From Methylobacterium sp. J-070 (lineage in GTDB: Bacteria > Pseudomonadota > Alphaproteobacteria > Rhizobiales > Beijerinckiaceae), in assembly GCF_022829385.1 (NCBI RefSeq), contig NZ_JAKSXX010000124.1:1-37901 (forward strand): DNA of 37,901 bases, written 5' to 3'. A program made the position numbers and the translations under genes. This document shows positions 26,798 through 36,226 of the stretch, piece by piece; within the stretch, counting starts at the first letter, position 1; each line of letters opens with the position of its first letter. The notes beneath the pieces are model-generated. The model saw nothing but the letters and a program-made list of their open reading frames with translations, searched no databases and was not told the origin of the DNA.

Positions 26798-28888
26798 ATG
26801 TCTCGTCAGACGTCATCCCTGTTCAGCGCCGCCCTGGTCGGGCCGGCCCTCCTCGGCTCGCTGCGGAAGCTCGACCCGCGCGCCATGATCCGCAACCCGG
26901 TCATGTTCGTCGTCGAGGTCGTGGCCGCGCTGACCACCGTGCTGTTCGCCCGCGACCTCGTCACCGGGGGGCACGACCTCGCGTTCTCGGGCCAGATCAT
27001 CCTCTGGCTGTGGTTCACCCTGATCTTCGCCAATTTCGCCGAGGCGCTCGCCGAGGGGCGCGGCAAGGCCCAGGCCGACAGCCTGCGGCGCACCCGCACC
27101 GAGATGACCGCCAAGCGCCTGAAGGGCCCGGGCGGCAGCTACGAGACGGTGCCGGGGACCGAACTCAAGGTCGGCGACGTCGTCCTGGTCGAGGCCGGCG
27201 ACCTGATCCCCTCCGACGGCGAGGTGATCGCCGGCGTGGCCTCGGTGAACGAGGCGGCGATCACGGGCGAGTCCGCCCCGGTGATCCGCGAATCCGGCGG
27301 CGACCGCTCGGCGGTCACCGGCGGCACGCAGGTCCTCTCCGACGTCATCAAGGTCCGCATCACCGCGGCCGCCGGCTCGACCTTCGTCGACCGGATGATC
27401 GCGCTGGTCGAGGGCGCGTCCCGGCAGAAGACGCCGAACGAGATCGCCCTCAACATCCTGCTCGCCGGCCTGACCCTCGTGTTCGTCTTCGCGGTGGCGT
27501 CGATCCCGAGCTTCGCCAGCTACGCCGGCGGCGCGATCCCGGTGATCGTGCTGGTCGCCCTGTTCGTCACCCTGATCCCAACGACGATCGGCGCCCTGCT
27601 CTCGGCGATCGGCATCGCCGGCATGGACCGGCTGGTGCGCTTCAACGTCCTCGCCATGTCGGGCCGCGCCGTCGAGGCGGCGGGCGACGTCGACACCCTG
27701 CTCCTGGACAAGACCGGCACCATCACCCTCGGCAACCGGCAGGCCACCGAGTTCCGCCCGGTCTCGGGCATCAGCGCGCAGGAACTCGCCGACGCGGCGC
27801 AGCTCGCCTCGCTGGCCGACGAGACCCCTGAGGGCCGCTCGATCGTGGTGCTCGCCAAGGAGAAGTACGGCATCCGCGCCCGCGACATGGCCGCGCTCAA
27901 CGCCACCTTCGTGCCGTTCACCGCCCAGTCCCGGATGTCCGGCGTCGACCTCGACGGCGCCTCGATCCGCAAGGGCGCGGTGGAGGCGGTGATCGCCTCG
28001 CTCGCCGAACAGCCCGCGGTGAGCCGCGGCTCGAACGCGGCGCTCGCCTTCGCGCCGGCTCCGGAGACGCAGGCGGTCGGCGAGATCCGCGCCGTCGCGG
28101 AGACGATCGCCAAGGCCGGCGGCACGCCCCTCGCGGTCGCCCGCGACGGCCGGCTGCTCGGCGTCGTCTACCTCAAGGACATCGTGAAGGGCGGCATCCG
28201 GGAGCGCTTCGCGGAGCTGCGCCGGATGGGCATCCGCACGGTGATGATCACCGGCGACAACCCGATGACGGCGGCGGCGATCGCCGCCGAGGCGGGCGTC
28301 GACGACTTCCTCGCCCAGGCGACCCCGGAGGACAAGCTGGCGCTGATCCGCAGGGAGCAGGCCGAGGGCAAGCTCGTCGCCATGTGCGGCGACGGCACCA
28401 ACGACGCCCCGGCGCTGGCCCAGGCCGATGTCGGCGTCGCCATGAACACCGGCACGGTGGCGGCCCGCGAGGCCGGCAACATGGTCGACCTCGACAGCGA
28501 CCCGACCAAGCTCATCGAGATCGTCGGCATCGGCAAGCAGCTGCTGATGACCCGCGGCGCGCTGACGACCTTCTCGATCGCCAACGACGTCGCCAAGTAC
28601 TTCGCGATCATCCCCGCGATGTTCCTGGGCCTCTACCCGCAGCTCCAGGCGCTCAACGTCATGCATCTGGCCTCGCCGCAGAGCGCGATCCTGTCGGCGA
28701 TCATCTTCAACGCGCTGATCATCGTCGCGCTGATCCCGCTGGCCCTGCGCGGGGTGACCTACCGGGCCGTCGGCGCGGCCGCGCTGCTGCGGCGCAACCT
28801 CCTGATCTACGGCCTCGGCGGCGTCCTCGTGCCGTTCGTCGGCATCAAGGCCATCGACCTCGCCGTCACCGCCCTGCACCTCGCCTGA
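26798..28888 (+). CDS. kdpB: Potassium-transporting ATPase ATP-binding subunit KdpB
   Basis: A 696-residue P-type ATPase that drives potassium uptake. Key motifs: TGES in [15 protein letters not shown], the phosphorylated aspartate D304 in [24 protein letters not shown] in the nucleotide domain, TGDNPMTA, and the hinge [25 protein letters not shown], here shown in part. Membrane helices flank them (around 35-90, 215-275 and 585-690). No strong Shine-Dalgarno precedes the ATG; an intercistronic hairpin lies just upstream. Confidence 0.97.
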   Translation: MSRQTSSLFSAALVGPALLGSLRKLDPRAMIRNPVMFVVEVVAALTTVLFARDLVTGGHDLAFSGQIILWLWFTLIFANFAEALAEGRGKAQADSLRRTRTEMTAKRLKGPGGSYETVPGTELKVGDVVLVEAGDLIPSDGEVIAGVASVNEAAITGESAPVIRESGGDRSAVTGGTQVLSDVIKVRITAAAGSTFVDRMIALVEGASRQKTPNEIALNILLAGLTLVFVFAVASIPSFASYAGGAIPVIVLVALFVTLIPTTIGALLSAIGIAGMDRLVRFNVLAMSGRAVEAAGDVDTLLLDKTGTITLGNRQATEFRPVSGISAQELADAAQLASLADETPEGRSIVVLAKEKYGIRARDMAALNATFVPFTAQSRMSGVDLDGASIRKGAVEAVIASLAEQPAVSRGSNAALAFAPAPETQAVGEIRAVAETIAKAGGTPLAVARDGRLLGVVYLKDIVKGGIRERFAELRRMGIRTVMITGDNPMTAAAIAAEAGVDDFLAQATPEDKLALIRREQAEGKLVAMCGDGTNDAPALAQADVGVAMNTGTVAAREAGNMVDLDSDPTKLIEIVGIGKQLLMTRGALTTFSIANDVAKYFAIIPAMFLGLYPQLQALNVMHLASPQSAILSAIIFNALIIVALIPLALRGVTYRAVGAAALLRRNLLIYGLGGVLVPFVGIKAIDLAVTALHLA

Positions 28889-28910
28889 ACCGGTTCCCCG
28901 GAGATCCGCC

Positions 28911-29516
28911 ATGCTCAGACAGCTTCGCCCCGCCCTGGTCCTGCTCACCGCGCTGACGGTGATCACCGGGCTCGCCTACCCCCTCGCCATGACCGGCCTC
29001 GCCGGGGCGATCTTCCCCGCCAGGGCCGCCGGGAGCCTGATCGAGCGCGACGGCACGGTCGTCGGCTCCAGCCTGATCGGGCAGACCTTCGCGGGCCCCG
29101 GCTACTTCCACGGGCGGCCCTCGGCCACCACCGCGCCCGATCCCGCCGACGCCTCCAAGACCGTGCCGGCGCCCTACAACGCGGCGAACTCCTCGGGCTC
29201 GAACCTCGGGCCCACGAGCGCGGCGCTCGCCGAGCGGGTCAAGGGCGACCTCGACGCCCTGAAGGCGGAGAACGCGACCGTCCCGGTGCCGGTCGACCTC
29301 GTGACCACCAGCGGATCCGGCCTCGACCCGGACATCTCGCCGGAGGCCGCCGACTTCCAGGTGCCCCGGGTCGCCAGGGCCCGCAAGATCCCCGAGGACC
29401 GACTGCGCGCGCTCGTGGCCTCCCGCATCGAGGGGCGCACGCTCGGCATCCTCGGCGAGCCGCGCGTCAACGTCCTGGCGCTGAACCTCGCCCTCGAGGA
29501 TCTCGTCCGCCCCTGA
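28911..29516 (+). CDS. kdpC: Potassium-transporting ATPase subunit KdpC
   Basis: A 201-residue protein anchored by one N-terminal membrane helix (about 8-32, [19 protein letters not shown]). The remaining part faces the periplasm. Conserved features are [55 protein letters not shown] and [20 protein letters not shown]. The subunit raises ATP affinity of the KdpB complex. Length and order (kdpA-B-C) are standard. Confidence 0.97.
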   Translation: MLRQLRPALVLLTALTVITGLAYPLAMTGLAGAIFPARAAGSLIERDGTVVGSSLIGQTFAGPGYFHGRPSATTAPDPADASKTVPAPYNAANSSGSNLGPTSAALAERVKGDLDALKAENATVPVPVDLVTTSGSGLDPDISPEAADFQVPRVARARKIPEDRLRALVASRIEGRTLGILGEPRVNVLALNLALEDLVRP

Positions 29517-29535
29517 GCGGCGCTATAGTGGGTTC

Positions 29536-32253
29536 ATGCCGGAGACCAGCCGCGACCCGAACCGCCCGTCCCCCGACGCCCTGCTCGACGCGGCGCGCCG
29601 GGAGGAGCGGACGCGCGGCCGGCTCAAGGTCTTCCTCGGCGCCGCTCCGGGGGTCGGCAAGACCTACGAGATGCTGACCATCGGGCGCGCCCGGCTGCGG
29701 GCCGGAACCGATGTGGTGGTCGGGGTCGTCGAGACGCACGGGCGGGCCGAGACCGAGGCGCTGCTCGACGGTTTCGAGACCATTCCCCGCCGGCCGGTGC
29801 CGTATCACGGCGCCACCCTCGACGAGATGGACCTCGACGCGCTGCTCGCCCGCCGGCCGGCCCTGGCTCTGGTCGACGAACTCGCCCACACCAACGCGCC
29901 GGGCTCGCGCCACCCCAAGCGCTACCAGGATGTCGAGGAACTGCTCGACGCCGGCATCGACGTCCTGACGACCCTCAACATCCAGCACGTGGAGAGCCTC
30001 AACGACGTGGTGGCCTCGATCACCCGGATCCGGGTGCGCGAGACGGTGCCGGACGGCGTGCTCGACCGGGCCGACGACATCGAGGTGGTGGACCTCAACC
30101 CCGACGACCTGATCCAGCGCCTGAAGGACGGCAAGGTCTACCTCCCGACCAACGCCGAGCGGGCGCTGAAGCACTACTTCTCCCGCGGCAACCTCACGGC
30201 GCTCCGCGAGCTGGCGCTGCGACGCACCGCCGACCGGGTCGACGACGAGCTGCTCGGCCACATGCGGGCCAACGCCATCGCCGGGCCGTGGGCGGCCGGC
30301 GAGCGCGTGCTGGTCTGCGTGAACGAGGATCCCCGCTCGGCCGGGCTCGTCCGCTACACCAAGCGCCTTGCCGACCGGCTGCACGCCCCCTGGACGGCGC
30401 TCTCCATCGAGGGCGCCCGCGCGGCTGCCCTGAGCGAGGCGGAGCGCGACCGGATCGCCGAGGCCCTGCGGCTGGCCGACCGGCTCGGGGGCGACGCCGT
30501 CACCCTCCCGGGCGGCCGCCGGATCGCCGACGATGCCCTGGCCTACGCCCGCGCGGCCAACGTGAACCACATCGTCGTGGGCAAGGCGAACCGGTCGTGG
30601 CTGTTCGAGCTCCTGCACGGCTCGGTGGTTCACGACCTCCTGCGCGACAGCGGCGCCATCAGCGTGCACGTGGTGCCGGGGGAAGCGGTGCCGGCCGACA
30701 GGCAGCCGCGCCGCGCGATCGCCACGGCCGCGCCGCGCTCCGGCATTCACCTGCGCCCCTATATCGGCGCCCTGGTGGCGATCGCGGTCGGGCTGGGCAG
30801 CGCGATCCTGGCGCAGCCCTATGCGGGGGTCGAGAACGCCGACCTGTTCCTGCTCACCGCCGTGGTGGCGGTCGCCGTGCGGTGGGGGCTGGGCCCCGCC
30901 CTGGTCTCGGTCGTGGCGGCCTCGCTCGCCTACAACTTCTTCTTCCTGCCGCCGGTCTACACCCTCACGATCGCCGATCCGACCAACGTCGCCGCCTTCC
31001 TGCTGTTCACGCTCGTGGCCGTGCTGGTCTCGAACCTCGCCTCCCATGCCCGCCGCGTGGCGGTGGTGAGCCAGGGGCGCGCCCGCGCCACGGAGCGGCT
31101 GTTCGGCTTCTCCCGGAAGCTCGCCGCCTGCGGCACCCTCGACGACGTGCTCTGGGCCACCAGCGCGCAGGTCGCGGCGATGCTGAAGGTCCGCGTGGTC
31201 CTCCTCCTCCCCGAAGGCGAGGCCATCACGGTGATGGCCGGCTATCCGCCCGAGGACCGGCTCGACGAGGCCGACGTGGCGGCGGCCCAATGGGCCTTCG
31301 ACAACGACAGGCCGGCCGGCCGCGGCGCCGACACGCTGCCGGGGGCCAAGCGCCTGTTCCTGCCGATGCGCACCGGACGCGGCACGATCGGGGTGATCGG
31401 CCTCGACGCGGACGGGCCCGGTCCGATCCTGTCGCCGGAGGGTCGCCGGCTGCTCGACGCCCTGACCGACATGGGCGCGCTCGCCATCGAGCGGGTGCGG
31501 CTCGTCGAGGATCTCGACCGGGCCGAGCGCGCCGTCGAGACCGACCGGCTGCGGCAGGCGCTGCTCACCTCGATCAGCCACGACCTGCGCACGCCGCTGG
31601 CCTCGGTCCTGGGCGCCGCCAGCACGCTGCGCGACCTCGACGCGGCCCTGGCGCCCGACGCGAAGGCGGACCTGCTCGGAACCATCATCGGCGAGGCGGA
31701 GCGGCTCAACCGGTTCATCGCCAACCTCCTCGACATGACCCGCCTGGAGGCCGGCGCGGTGACGCCGAACCTCTCCGCCCAGGACGTCGCGGAAACGGTC
31801 GACACGGCCCTCCGACGGACCCGGGCGATCCTGGCCGACCACCGCGTGGTGGTGGAGGTCGCGCCGGACCTGCCGCCGCTCGACCTCGATCCGGTCCTGT
31901 TCGAGCAGGTTCTGGTCAACCTGCTCGACAACGCCGCCAAGTACGCGCCCGCGGGCTCGACCGTGACGGTGCGGGGCCTGCGCGAGGGCGCCCGGCTGTA
32001 CATCCGGGTGCTGGACGAGGGCGAGGGTCTGCCGGAGGCCGACATCGAGCGGGTGTTCGACAAGTTCTACCGCGTTCGCAAGGGCGACAGGGTCCGGGCC
32101 GGCACCGGACTGGGCCTCGCCATCGCGCGCGGCTTCGTCGAGGCGATGGGGGGCACCGTAACGGCCGCCAACCGGCGCGACCGCAGCGGCGCCTGCTTCA
32201 CCGTCGCCCTGCCGGTTCCGTCCCGTGAAGCGGCGAAGGTCATCGCCGCCTGA
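29536..32253 (+). CDS. kdpD: Sensor histidine kinase KdpD
   Basis: A 905-residue sensor of potassium limitation and turgor. Domains in order: an N-terminal KdpD domain with a Walker-A-like [15 protein letters not shown] (about 33-47), a [20 protein letters not shown] segment, a universal-stress-protein domain (about 250-375), four closely spaced membrane helices (about 405-500), a GAF domain (about 525-660), the dimerisation domain with H682 in [13 protein letters not shown], and an ATPase domain with [11 protein letters not shown] and [11 protein letters not shown]. The C-terminus appears complete. It normally phosphorylates KdpE, encoded directly downstream, but no response regulator is present here; the next sequence is decayed DNA on the opposite strand. 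Confidence 0.97.
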   Translation: MPETSRDPNRPSPDALLDAARREERTRGRLKVFLGAAPGVGKTYEMLTIGRARLRAGTDVVVGVVETHGRAETEALLDGFETIPRRPVPYHGATLDEMDLDALLARRPALALVDELAHTNAPGSRHPKRYQDVEELLDAGIDVLTTLNIQHVESLNDVVASITRIRVRETVPDGVLDRADDIEVVDLNPDDLIQRLKDGKVYLPTNAERALKHYFSRGNLTALRELALRRTADRVDDELLGHMRANAIAGPWAAGERVLVCVNEDPRSAGLVRYTKRLADRLHAPWTALSIEGARAAALSEAERDRIAEALRLADRLGGDAVTLPGGRRIADDALAYARAANVNHIVVGKANRSWLFELLHGSVVHDLLRDSGAISVHVVPGEAVPADRQPRRAIATAAPRSGIHLRPYIGALVAIAVGLGSAILAQPYAGVENADLFLLTAVVAVAVRWGLGPALVSVVAASLAYNFFFLPPVYTLTIADPTNVAAFLLFTLVAVLVSNLASHARRVAVVSQGRARATERLFGFSRKLAACGTLDDVLWATSAQVAAMLKVRVVLLLPEGEAITVMAGYPPEDRLDEADVAAAQWAFDNDRPAGRGADTLPGAKRLFLPMRTGRGTIGVIGLDADGPGPILSPEGRRLLDALTDMGALAIERVRLVEDLDRAERAVETDRLRQALLTSISHDLRTPLASVLGAASTLRDLDAALAPDAKADLLGTIIGEAERLNRFIANLLDMTRLEAGAVTPNLSAQDVAETVDTALRRTRAILADHRVVVEVAPDLPPLDLDPVLFEQVLVNLLDNAAKYAPAGSTVTVRGLREGARLYIRVLDEGEGLPEADIERVFDKFYRVRKGDRVRAGTGLGLAIARGFVEAMGGTVTAANRRDRSGACFTVALPVPSREAAKVIAA

Positions 32254-32316
32254 TCCCGGGTCCGCCCGACGGGCTTGGCCGGCCGCACCGACCCGTCGAT
32301 GCGCCCCGCCCGTCGC

Positions 32317-32926
32317 GGCGAGCTTGTACAGGAACACGGCCGCGATCACCCACACGACCGGCTTCACCTCGCGGGCCCGGCCGGCCGGCAGCTTCAGCGC
32401 CGCGTGGACGATGAATCCGCAGGCGATGCCGGTCGCGATCGAGTCGGTGAACGGCATGGGCAGCGCCGTGACGCAGGCGGGGACCGCCTCGGTGCGATCG
32501 TCCCGGTCGAGGGCCGCCAGGTCCCGCAGCATGAGGCAGGCCCCGTAGAACAGGGCCGGTGCGGTGGCGTAGGGCGGGACCGCGGCGGCCAGCGGCGCGA
32601 GGAACAGGCAGGCGAGGAACAGCACCGCGACGATCGCGGCGGTGAGCCCGGTGCGGCCGCCTTCCTCGACGCCGGAGGCGCTCTCCAGGTAGGCGGTCGC
32701 GCTCGACGTGCCGAGCAGCGAGCCCACGAAGACCGATGCCGGATCGGCCATCAGCGCCCGGTCGAGCCGGGGCATCCGGCCCGCGGTGAGCAGCCCTGCC
32801 CGGCTCGCCACGCCCATCAGCGTGCCGGTGGCGTCGAACAGCGCCACCAGGAACAGGACCAGGATCACGTTGAGCAGGCCCCCCGGCAGGGCGCCCGGGA
32901 TGTCGAGGGCGAACAGCGTCGGCGCC
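32317..32926 (-). pseudogene. NCS2-family purine permease remnant (C-terminal half)
   Basis: The minus strand encodes the C-terminal half of an AzgA-type hypoxanthine/guanine permease: LVALFDATGTLMGVASRAGLL, SATAYLESASGVEEGGRTGL, YATAPALFYGACLMLRDLAAL, and a last membrane segment WVIAAVFLYKLA. The first roughly 220 residues of a normal 430-residue permease are missing. There is no stop near the natural end; the frame continues as an antisense shadow of kdpD. Odd changes in conserved stretches (for example MPFTDSI where Tyr is usual, and a shifted VASVF segment) fit decay. It abuts a dehydrogenase remnant at its 5' end. Confidence 0.75.
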
Positions 32927-33082
32927 GTCGATGCGGAAATCGTCATAGTGCGCGGCGCCGATCGCCCGTGCGACGTCGCCCTCGACCCGGCCGCGGCACT
33001 GCATCGGGTTGGTCAGCCGTCCGGCATCGGTGGCGTGGATGCTCCGGCGGATCCGGACCTCGTCCGTCACGGTGAGGTCGGC
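32927..33082 (-). pseudogene. Molybdopterin-binding dehydrogenase remnant (xanthine dehydrogenase family)
   Basis: A fragment of about 50 residues in a different frame: EVRIRRSIHATDAGRLTNP followed by MQCRGRVEGDVARAIGAAHY and DDFRID. This matches the C-terminal cofactor-binding segment of the large subunit of xanthine dehydrogenase/aldehyde oxidase family enzymes (pattern VRRxxxAxDAGRxxNPMxxxGQVEGxVxQAIGAALYE). No start, upstream domains or continuation exist. It runs straight into the permease remnant, so both seem to have been joined by a deletion. The assignment is by eye. Confidence 0.55.
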
Positions 33083-33299
33083 GCCGCGGCGATTAGGACG
33101 TTGTGACGCGGGCTGGCGGCTATGCAACCCAAAGTAATCCAATCTCCGCTCCAAGCCTGAGAATCTTGGCATTACAGAGCGAATTACAACGTATCGCTGT
33201 AGGGGCGTTCGCGCAGATGTGATGTGTGGGCTGATGAGGGCCGGCGCCCTTAACTGTTGTTCAAGACGAAAGCGGCTATTTCGAAAGACGAGCCTCCTT

Positions 33300-33348
33300 G
33301 GTCGGCGGTATAGTCCAAAAAGATAATTTATAAATATCCGCGCCGACC
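33300..33348 (+). promoter_or_regulatory. Inverted repeat and candidate promoter upstream of the chemotaxis receptor
   Basis: GGTCGGCG (33300-33307) and CGCCGACC (33341-33348) are an exact 8-bp inverted repeat around an AT-rich 33-base centre. Inside, TTGGTC (33298-33303) and GATAAT (33322-33327) are 18 bp apart and could be -35 and -10 elements. The repeat could be an operator across the promoter or a stem in a longer transcript. The rest of 33083-33419 shows no gene. Confidence 0.4.
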
Positions 33349-33368
33349 TTGAAGGGCCGACACATCTG

Positions 33369-33395
33369 AAGCGGCGGGTACTGAGGCCGCTTTTT
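33369..33395 (+). terminator. Intrinsic terminator in the leader of the chemotaxis receptor
   Basis: AAGCGGC (33369-33375) pairs with GCCGCTT (33386-33392), with a 10-base loop, and the run TTTTT (33391-33395) follows. It lies 24 bases before the start codon and downstream of the candidate promoter, so it may act as an attenuator or end an upstream transcript. Confidence 0.55.
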
Positions 33396-33419
33396 CCTGC
33401 GAAATACTCGGAGCAATTG

Positions 33420-34904
33420 ATGTTCGCGCGCCTGAAGGGTCGCAGGGACCAGACCGCAAAGCTGGATGCGCTGAGCCGATCCCTCGCCACGATCGAGTTC
33501 GCGCTGGATGGCACGATCCTCGATGCCAACCGCAACTTCCTGGCGGCGATGGGCTACACGCTGGACGAGATCCGCGGCCGCCACCACGGCCTGTTCGTGG
33601 AACCGGCCCAGCGGGACAGCGAGGCCTATCGGCAGTTCTGGGAGCGGCTGCGGAACGGCGAGTTCCAGACGGCCGAGTACAAGCGCATCGCGAAGGGCGG
33701 CCGCGAGGTCTGGATCCAGGCCACCTACAACCCCGTCCTTGACGCGGCGGGCAGGCCGTCCAAGATCGTCAAGTTCGCCACCGATATCACGGCGCACAAG
33801 CTGCGCGCGCTTGATCTCGAAGGGCAGATCACCGCCCTGCACCGGTCGCAGGCGGTGATCGCGTTCGCCCTCGACGGCACCGTCGTCAGCGCCAATCCGA
33901 ACTTCCTCGATGCGGTTGGATACCGCCTCGACGAGATCGTCGGACGCCACCACGGCCTGTTCGTCGACGAGACCGAGCGTCTGGGCGAACCCTATCGCGC
34001 GTTCTGGGCGGCGCTCGCGCGCGGCGAGTACCAGTCCGGCGAGTACAGGCGCATCGCCAAGGGCGGCCGGGAGGTCTGGATCCAGGCCACCTACAATCCG
34101 ATCACCGACGCCGATGGTCGGCCGATCCGCGTGGTGAAATTCGCCACCGACATCACCGCGCAGGTCGGCGAGCGGCAGCGCCGGGCGGACACCCAGCGTT
34201 CGATCGGCGACGATCTCGACGCGATCGGTCGTGCCGTGGCGGACGTCACGCGGCAGACGGGCGAGGCGGCCGCCACGGTGGGCCGGGTCTCGGACGACAT
34301 CCGGTCCGTGGCGTCGGGCACGGGGCAGCTCTCCGACTCGGTCGACGAGATCAGCCAGCAGGTGTCCCACGCGGCGGGCATCGCCGGTCAGGCTGTCGAT
34401 CAGGCGCAGCGGACCGGGCGCATCGTCGCGGGCCTCAGCGAGCAGGCCACGCAGATCGGCGACGTGGTCGGGCTGATCTCCGGCATCGCGGCCCAGACCA
34501 ACCTGCTGGCGCTCAACGCCACGATCGAAGCCGCCCGCGCCGGCGAGGCGGGACGCGGCTTCGCGGTGGTGGCGAGCGAAGTGAAGACGCTCGCCGAGCA
34601 GACCGGCCGGGCGACGGACCGGATCCGCGGGCAGATCGCTTCGACGCAAGCGGCGACGCACGAGGCCGTCGATGCCATCGGTGCCATCCAGGGCACCATC
34701 GCGACGCTCAACGCGGTGTCGTCCGCCATCGCGGCCGCGGTCGAGGAGCAGTCGGCGGTGACCCGGGAGATGTCCGGCAGCATGCACACCGCCTCGCAGG
34801 GCGTCGCGGCGATCTCGGCCGGCATGGACACCATCGCGCAGGCGAGCCTGCAGGTCGACCGTGCCACGCGTCAGGTGCGCGAGGCCTCGCGGGCCCTGGG
34901 GTGA
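33420..34904 (+). CDS. Soluble methyl-accepting chemotaxis protein with two PAS domains
   Basis: A 494-residue cytosolic receptor with no membrane helix. Two PAS domains (about 20-125 and 140-245) are near-duplicates of each other: both have the [25 protein letters not shown] and VKFATDITA blocks. The C-terminal signalling domain (about 260-490) contains the kinase-contact hairpin [33 protein letters not shown], given here in part, flanked by heptad coiled coils. PAS domains of this aerotaxis-like group often bind haem or flavin; the ligand is not known. GGAG lies seven bases before ATG 33420. No CheW or CheA gene is near. It ends 19 bases before the convergent kinase gene. Confidence 0.93.
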   Translation: MFARLKGRRDQTAKLDALSRSLATIEFALDGTILDANRNFLAAMGYTLDEIRGRHHGLFVEPAQRDSEAYRQFWERLRNGEFQTAEYKRIAKGGREVWIQATYNPVLDAAGRPSKIVKFATDITAHKLRALDLEGQITALHRSQAVIAFALDGTVVSANPNFLDAVGYRLDEIVGRHHGLFVDETERLGEPYRAFWAALARGEYQSGEYRRIAKGGREVWIQATYNPITDADGRPIRVVKFATDITAQVGERQRRADTQRSIGDDLDAIGRAVADVTRQTGEAAATVGRVSDDIRSVASGTGQLSDSVDEISQQVSHAAGIAGQAVDQAQRTGRIVAGLSEQATQIGDVVGLISGIAAQTNLLALNATIEAARAGEAGRGFAVVASEVKTLAEQTGRATDRIRGQIASTQAATHEAVDAIGAIQGTIATLNAVSSAIAAAVEEQSAVTREMSGSMHTASQGVAAISAGMDTIAQASLQVDRATRQVREASRALG

Positions 34905-34923
34905 CCCGGCGCCGGCGGTCGCC

Positions 34924-35643
34924 TCAGCCCGGCTCGCCGCTCTCCTCCACTCCGCTCTCCTCGGCCAAGTGGCCCACCCGCGGGACGAGGGGGAAGCGGA
35001 CGGCGCAGCGCAGGCCGTCGGGTTCGAACGCGAGGGCCACGCGGGCGCCGAGTTCGTAGCTCAGCATGTCCCTCAAGACCTGCATGCCGAAGCCCTGTCG
35101 GGTCGGCGGGGCGATGCCGGAACCGCCCGTCTCCTTCCAGGTGAGCGTCAGGTCGGCGGGCACTCCGGCGGCGTCGCCCGCGACGGACCACGCCACTTCG
35201 ACCTCGCCCCCGGCGAGGCCGAAGACCCCGTGCTCGACGGCGTTGCTCGAGAGTTCGTGGACCGCGAGGGCAACGAGCTGCGCCGCCTTGGGCTTGAGCC
35301 GTATCGGCGGTCCGAACAGCTCCGCCTGCTCGCCCTCGCGGATCAGGTGGATCATCAGCTCGTCCGAGATCAACGTGTGCAGGTTGACCTCCCCGAACGT
35401 GTCCGCCGAGACGCGGACCCGCGCGATGGCGTCCAGGCGCCCCTCGAGATGGGTCGCGTAGCTGTCGACGCTCTCCGCGGTCTCGGCCGACAGGCGCAGC
35501 ACCGCCCGCAGCATCGCCACGGTGTCGCGCAGGCCATGGCGAAGGCCGCCGGGCAGCCCGGCCTCATCCAAGAGGCGGCGCAGGCGGGCGTTGTCCGCCT
35601 CAAGCCGCACGAGGCGATCCGCGAGGTCGTGAGACTCTGCCAT
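34924..35643 (-). CDS. HWE-type sensor histidine kinase (short, no receiver or sensor domain)
   Basis: A 239-residue protein. It has an N-terminal coiled coil (about 1-28), then a degenerate HWE phosphoacceptor region with H36 in GLRHGLRDTVAMLRAV, where the family usually has HRVKN. An ATPase domain follows with the N box HELSSNAVEHG (N134) and late GFGMQVLRDML. Such kinases act with single-domain regulators in the general stress or light response of alphaproteobacteria. ATG 35643 has AGAGGG before it; a longer frame to 35862 exists but its first 70 residues look non-coding. It faces the chemotaxis receptor gene and could belong to the same signalling unit. Confidence 0.78.
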   Translation of the reverse strand: MAESHDLADRLVRLEADNARLRRLLDEAGLPGGLRHGLRDTVAMLRAVLRLSAETAESVDSYATHLEGRLDAIARVRVSADTFGEVNLHTLISDELMIHLIREGEQAELFGPPIRLKPKAAQLVALAVHELSSNAVEHGVFGLAGGEVEVAWSVAGDAAGVPADLTLTWKETGGSGIAPPTRQGFGMQVLRDMLSYELGARVALAFEPDGLRCAVRFPLVPRVGHLAEESGVEESGEPG

Positions 35644-36226
35644 GGCGGCCCTCTGCGCGCGAAACGCCTGTTCGCCTGTGTGCGGCTCGATCGATGGGCG
35701 CGATGCCTCCGGAAGCATCTCGTGTCGGGGAATCGCGGTCAACTGCATCCCTCCGGCAGCGGGGACGCATCCGCCGCCGGTCGCGCCTCGGCGCGGCGGG
35801 CCCTGCGCCGCCGGGGGGGGCGTTGGCCGATCGCGGAACCTCGATACAAGCCCCGCTCTCACCGAGCCGGCCTGCCGGATCCGGGCCCTGTCGGAGCCCG
35901 AATCGACGGCACCGTCGTGGCGATCAGCTTAGCGGCAGGCCAAAACATCCTTTTCTAAAATTGCCGGTATGATCCCCAAGCCGACCCGTCGAGCTCTGGC
36001 GGGCAATACAAAGCTCTTAAAATTCCTTTCTGGGGAACAGAAATGAAATTTTGCGATCGAATATAGAAGTGTAAATCAGGAAACGTGACAATATAATTGA
36101 CTGAAATACTGCTATCCTCGACATCGGACTCATGGCGGCGTCTTTTGCGGCGCCCTCAAAGCACCGATAGAAGCCTCCAGTGGCTCTCCGTACGTCGTAG
36201 CTCCGACCGGGCAAGGCTACCCTGTG
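35644..36226. other. Divergent intergenic region with an AT-rich core
   Basis: The first part (to about 35930) is GC-rich and shows nothing firm. From about 35935 to 36120 the base composition falls sharply to AT-rich. A perfect -10 TATAAT lies at 36092-36097 with a poor -35 about 17 bases upstream, a candidate promoter for the glycosyltransferase. No gene is supported. Confidence 0.55.
36092..36097 (+). promoter_or_regulatory. Candidate -10 element for the glycosyltransferase
   Basis: TATAAT lies in AT-rich DNA 130 bases before the start codon. The upstream GTGTAA at about the right distance is a weak -35, so the call rests mainly on the -10. Confidence 0.4.

Noticed and set aside
29467..32316. 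Continuation of the minus-strand permease frame through kdpD
   Set aside because: Beyond the permease piece (before about 32317 on the plus coordinate) the sequence has no family similarity and is a shadow of kdpD; only the first part is kept as a pseudogene.
35644..35862. N-terminal extension of the HWE kinase to 35862
   Set aside because: The extra residues are Arg/Pro/Gly-rich without a motif, and a good ribosome-binding site precedes the shorter start at 35643.
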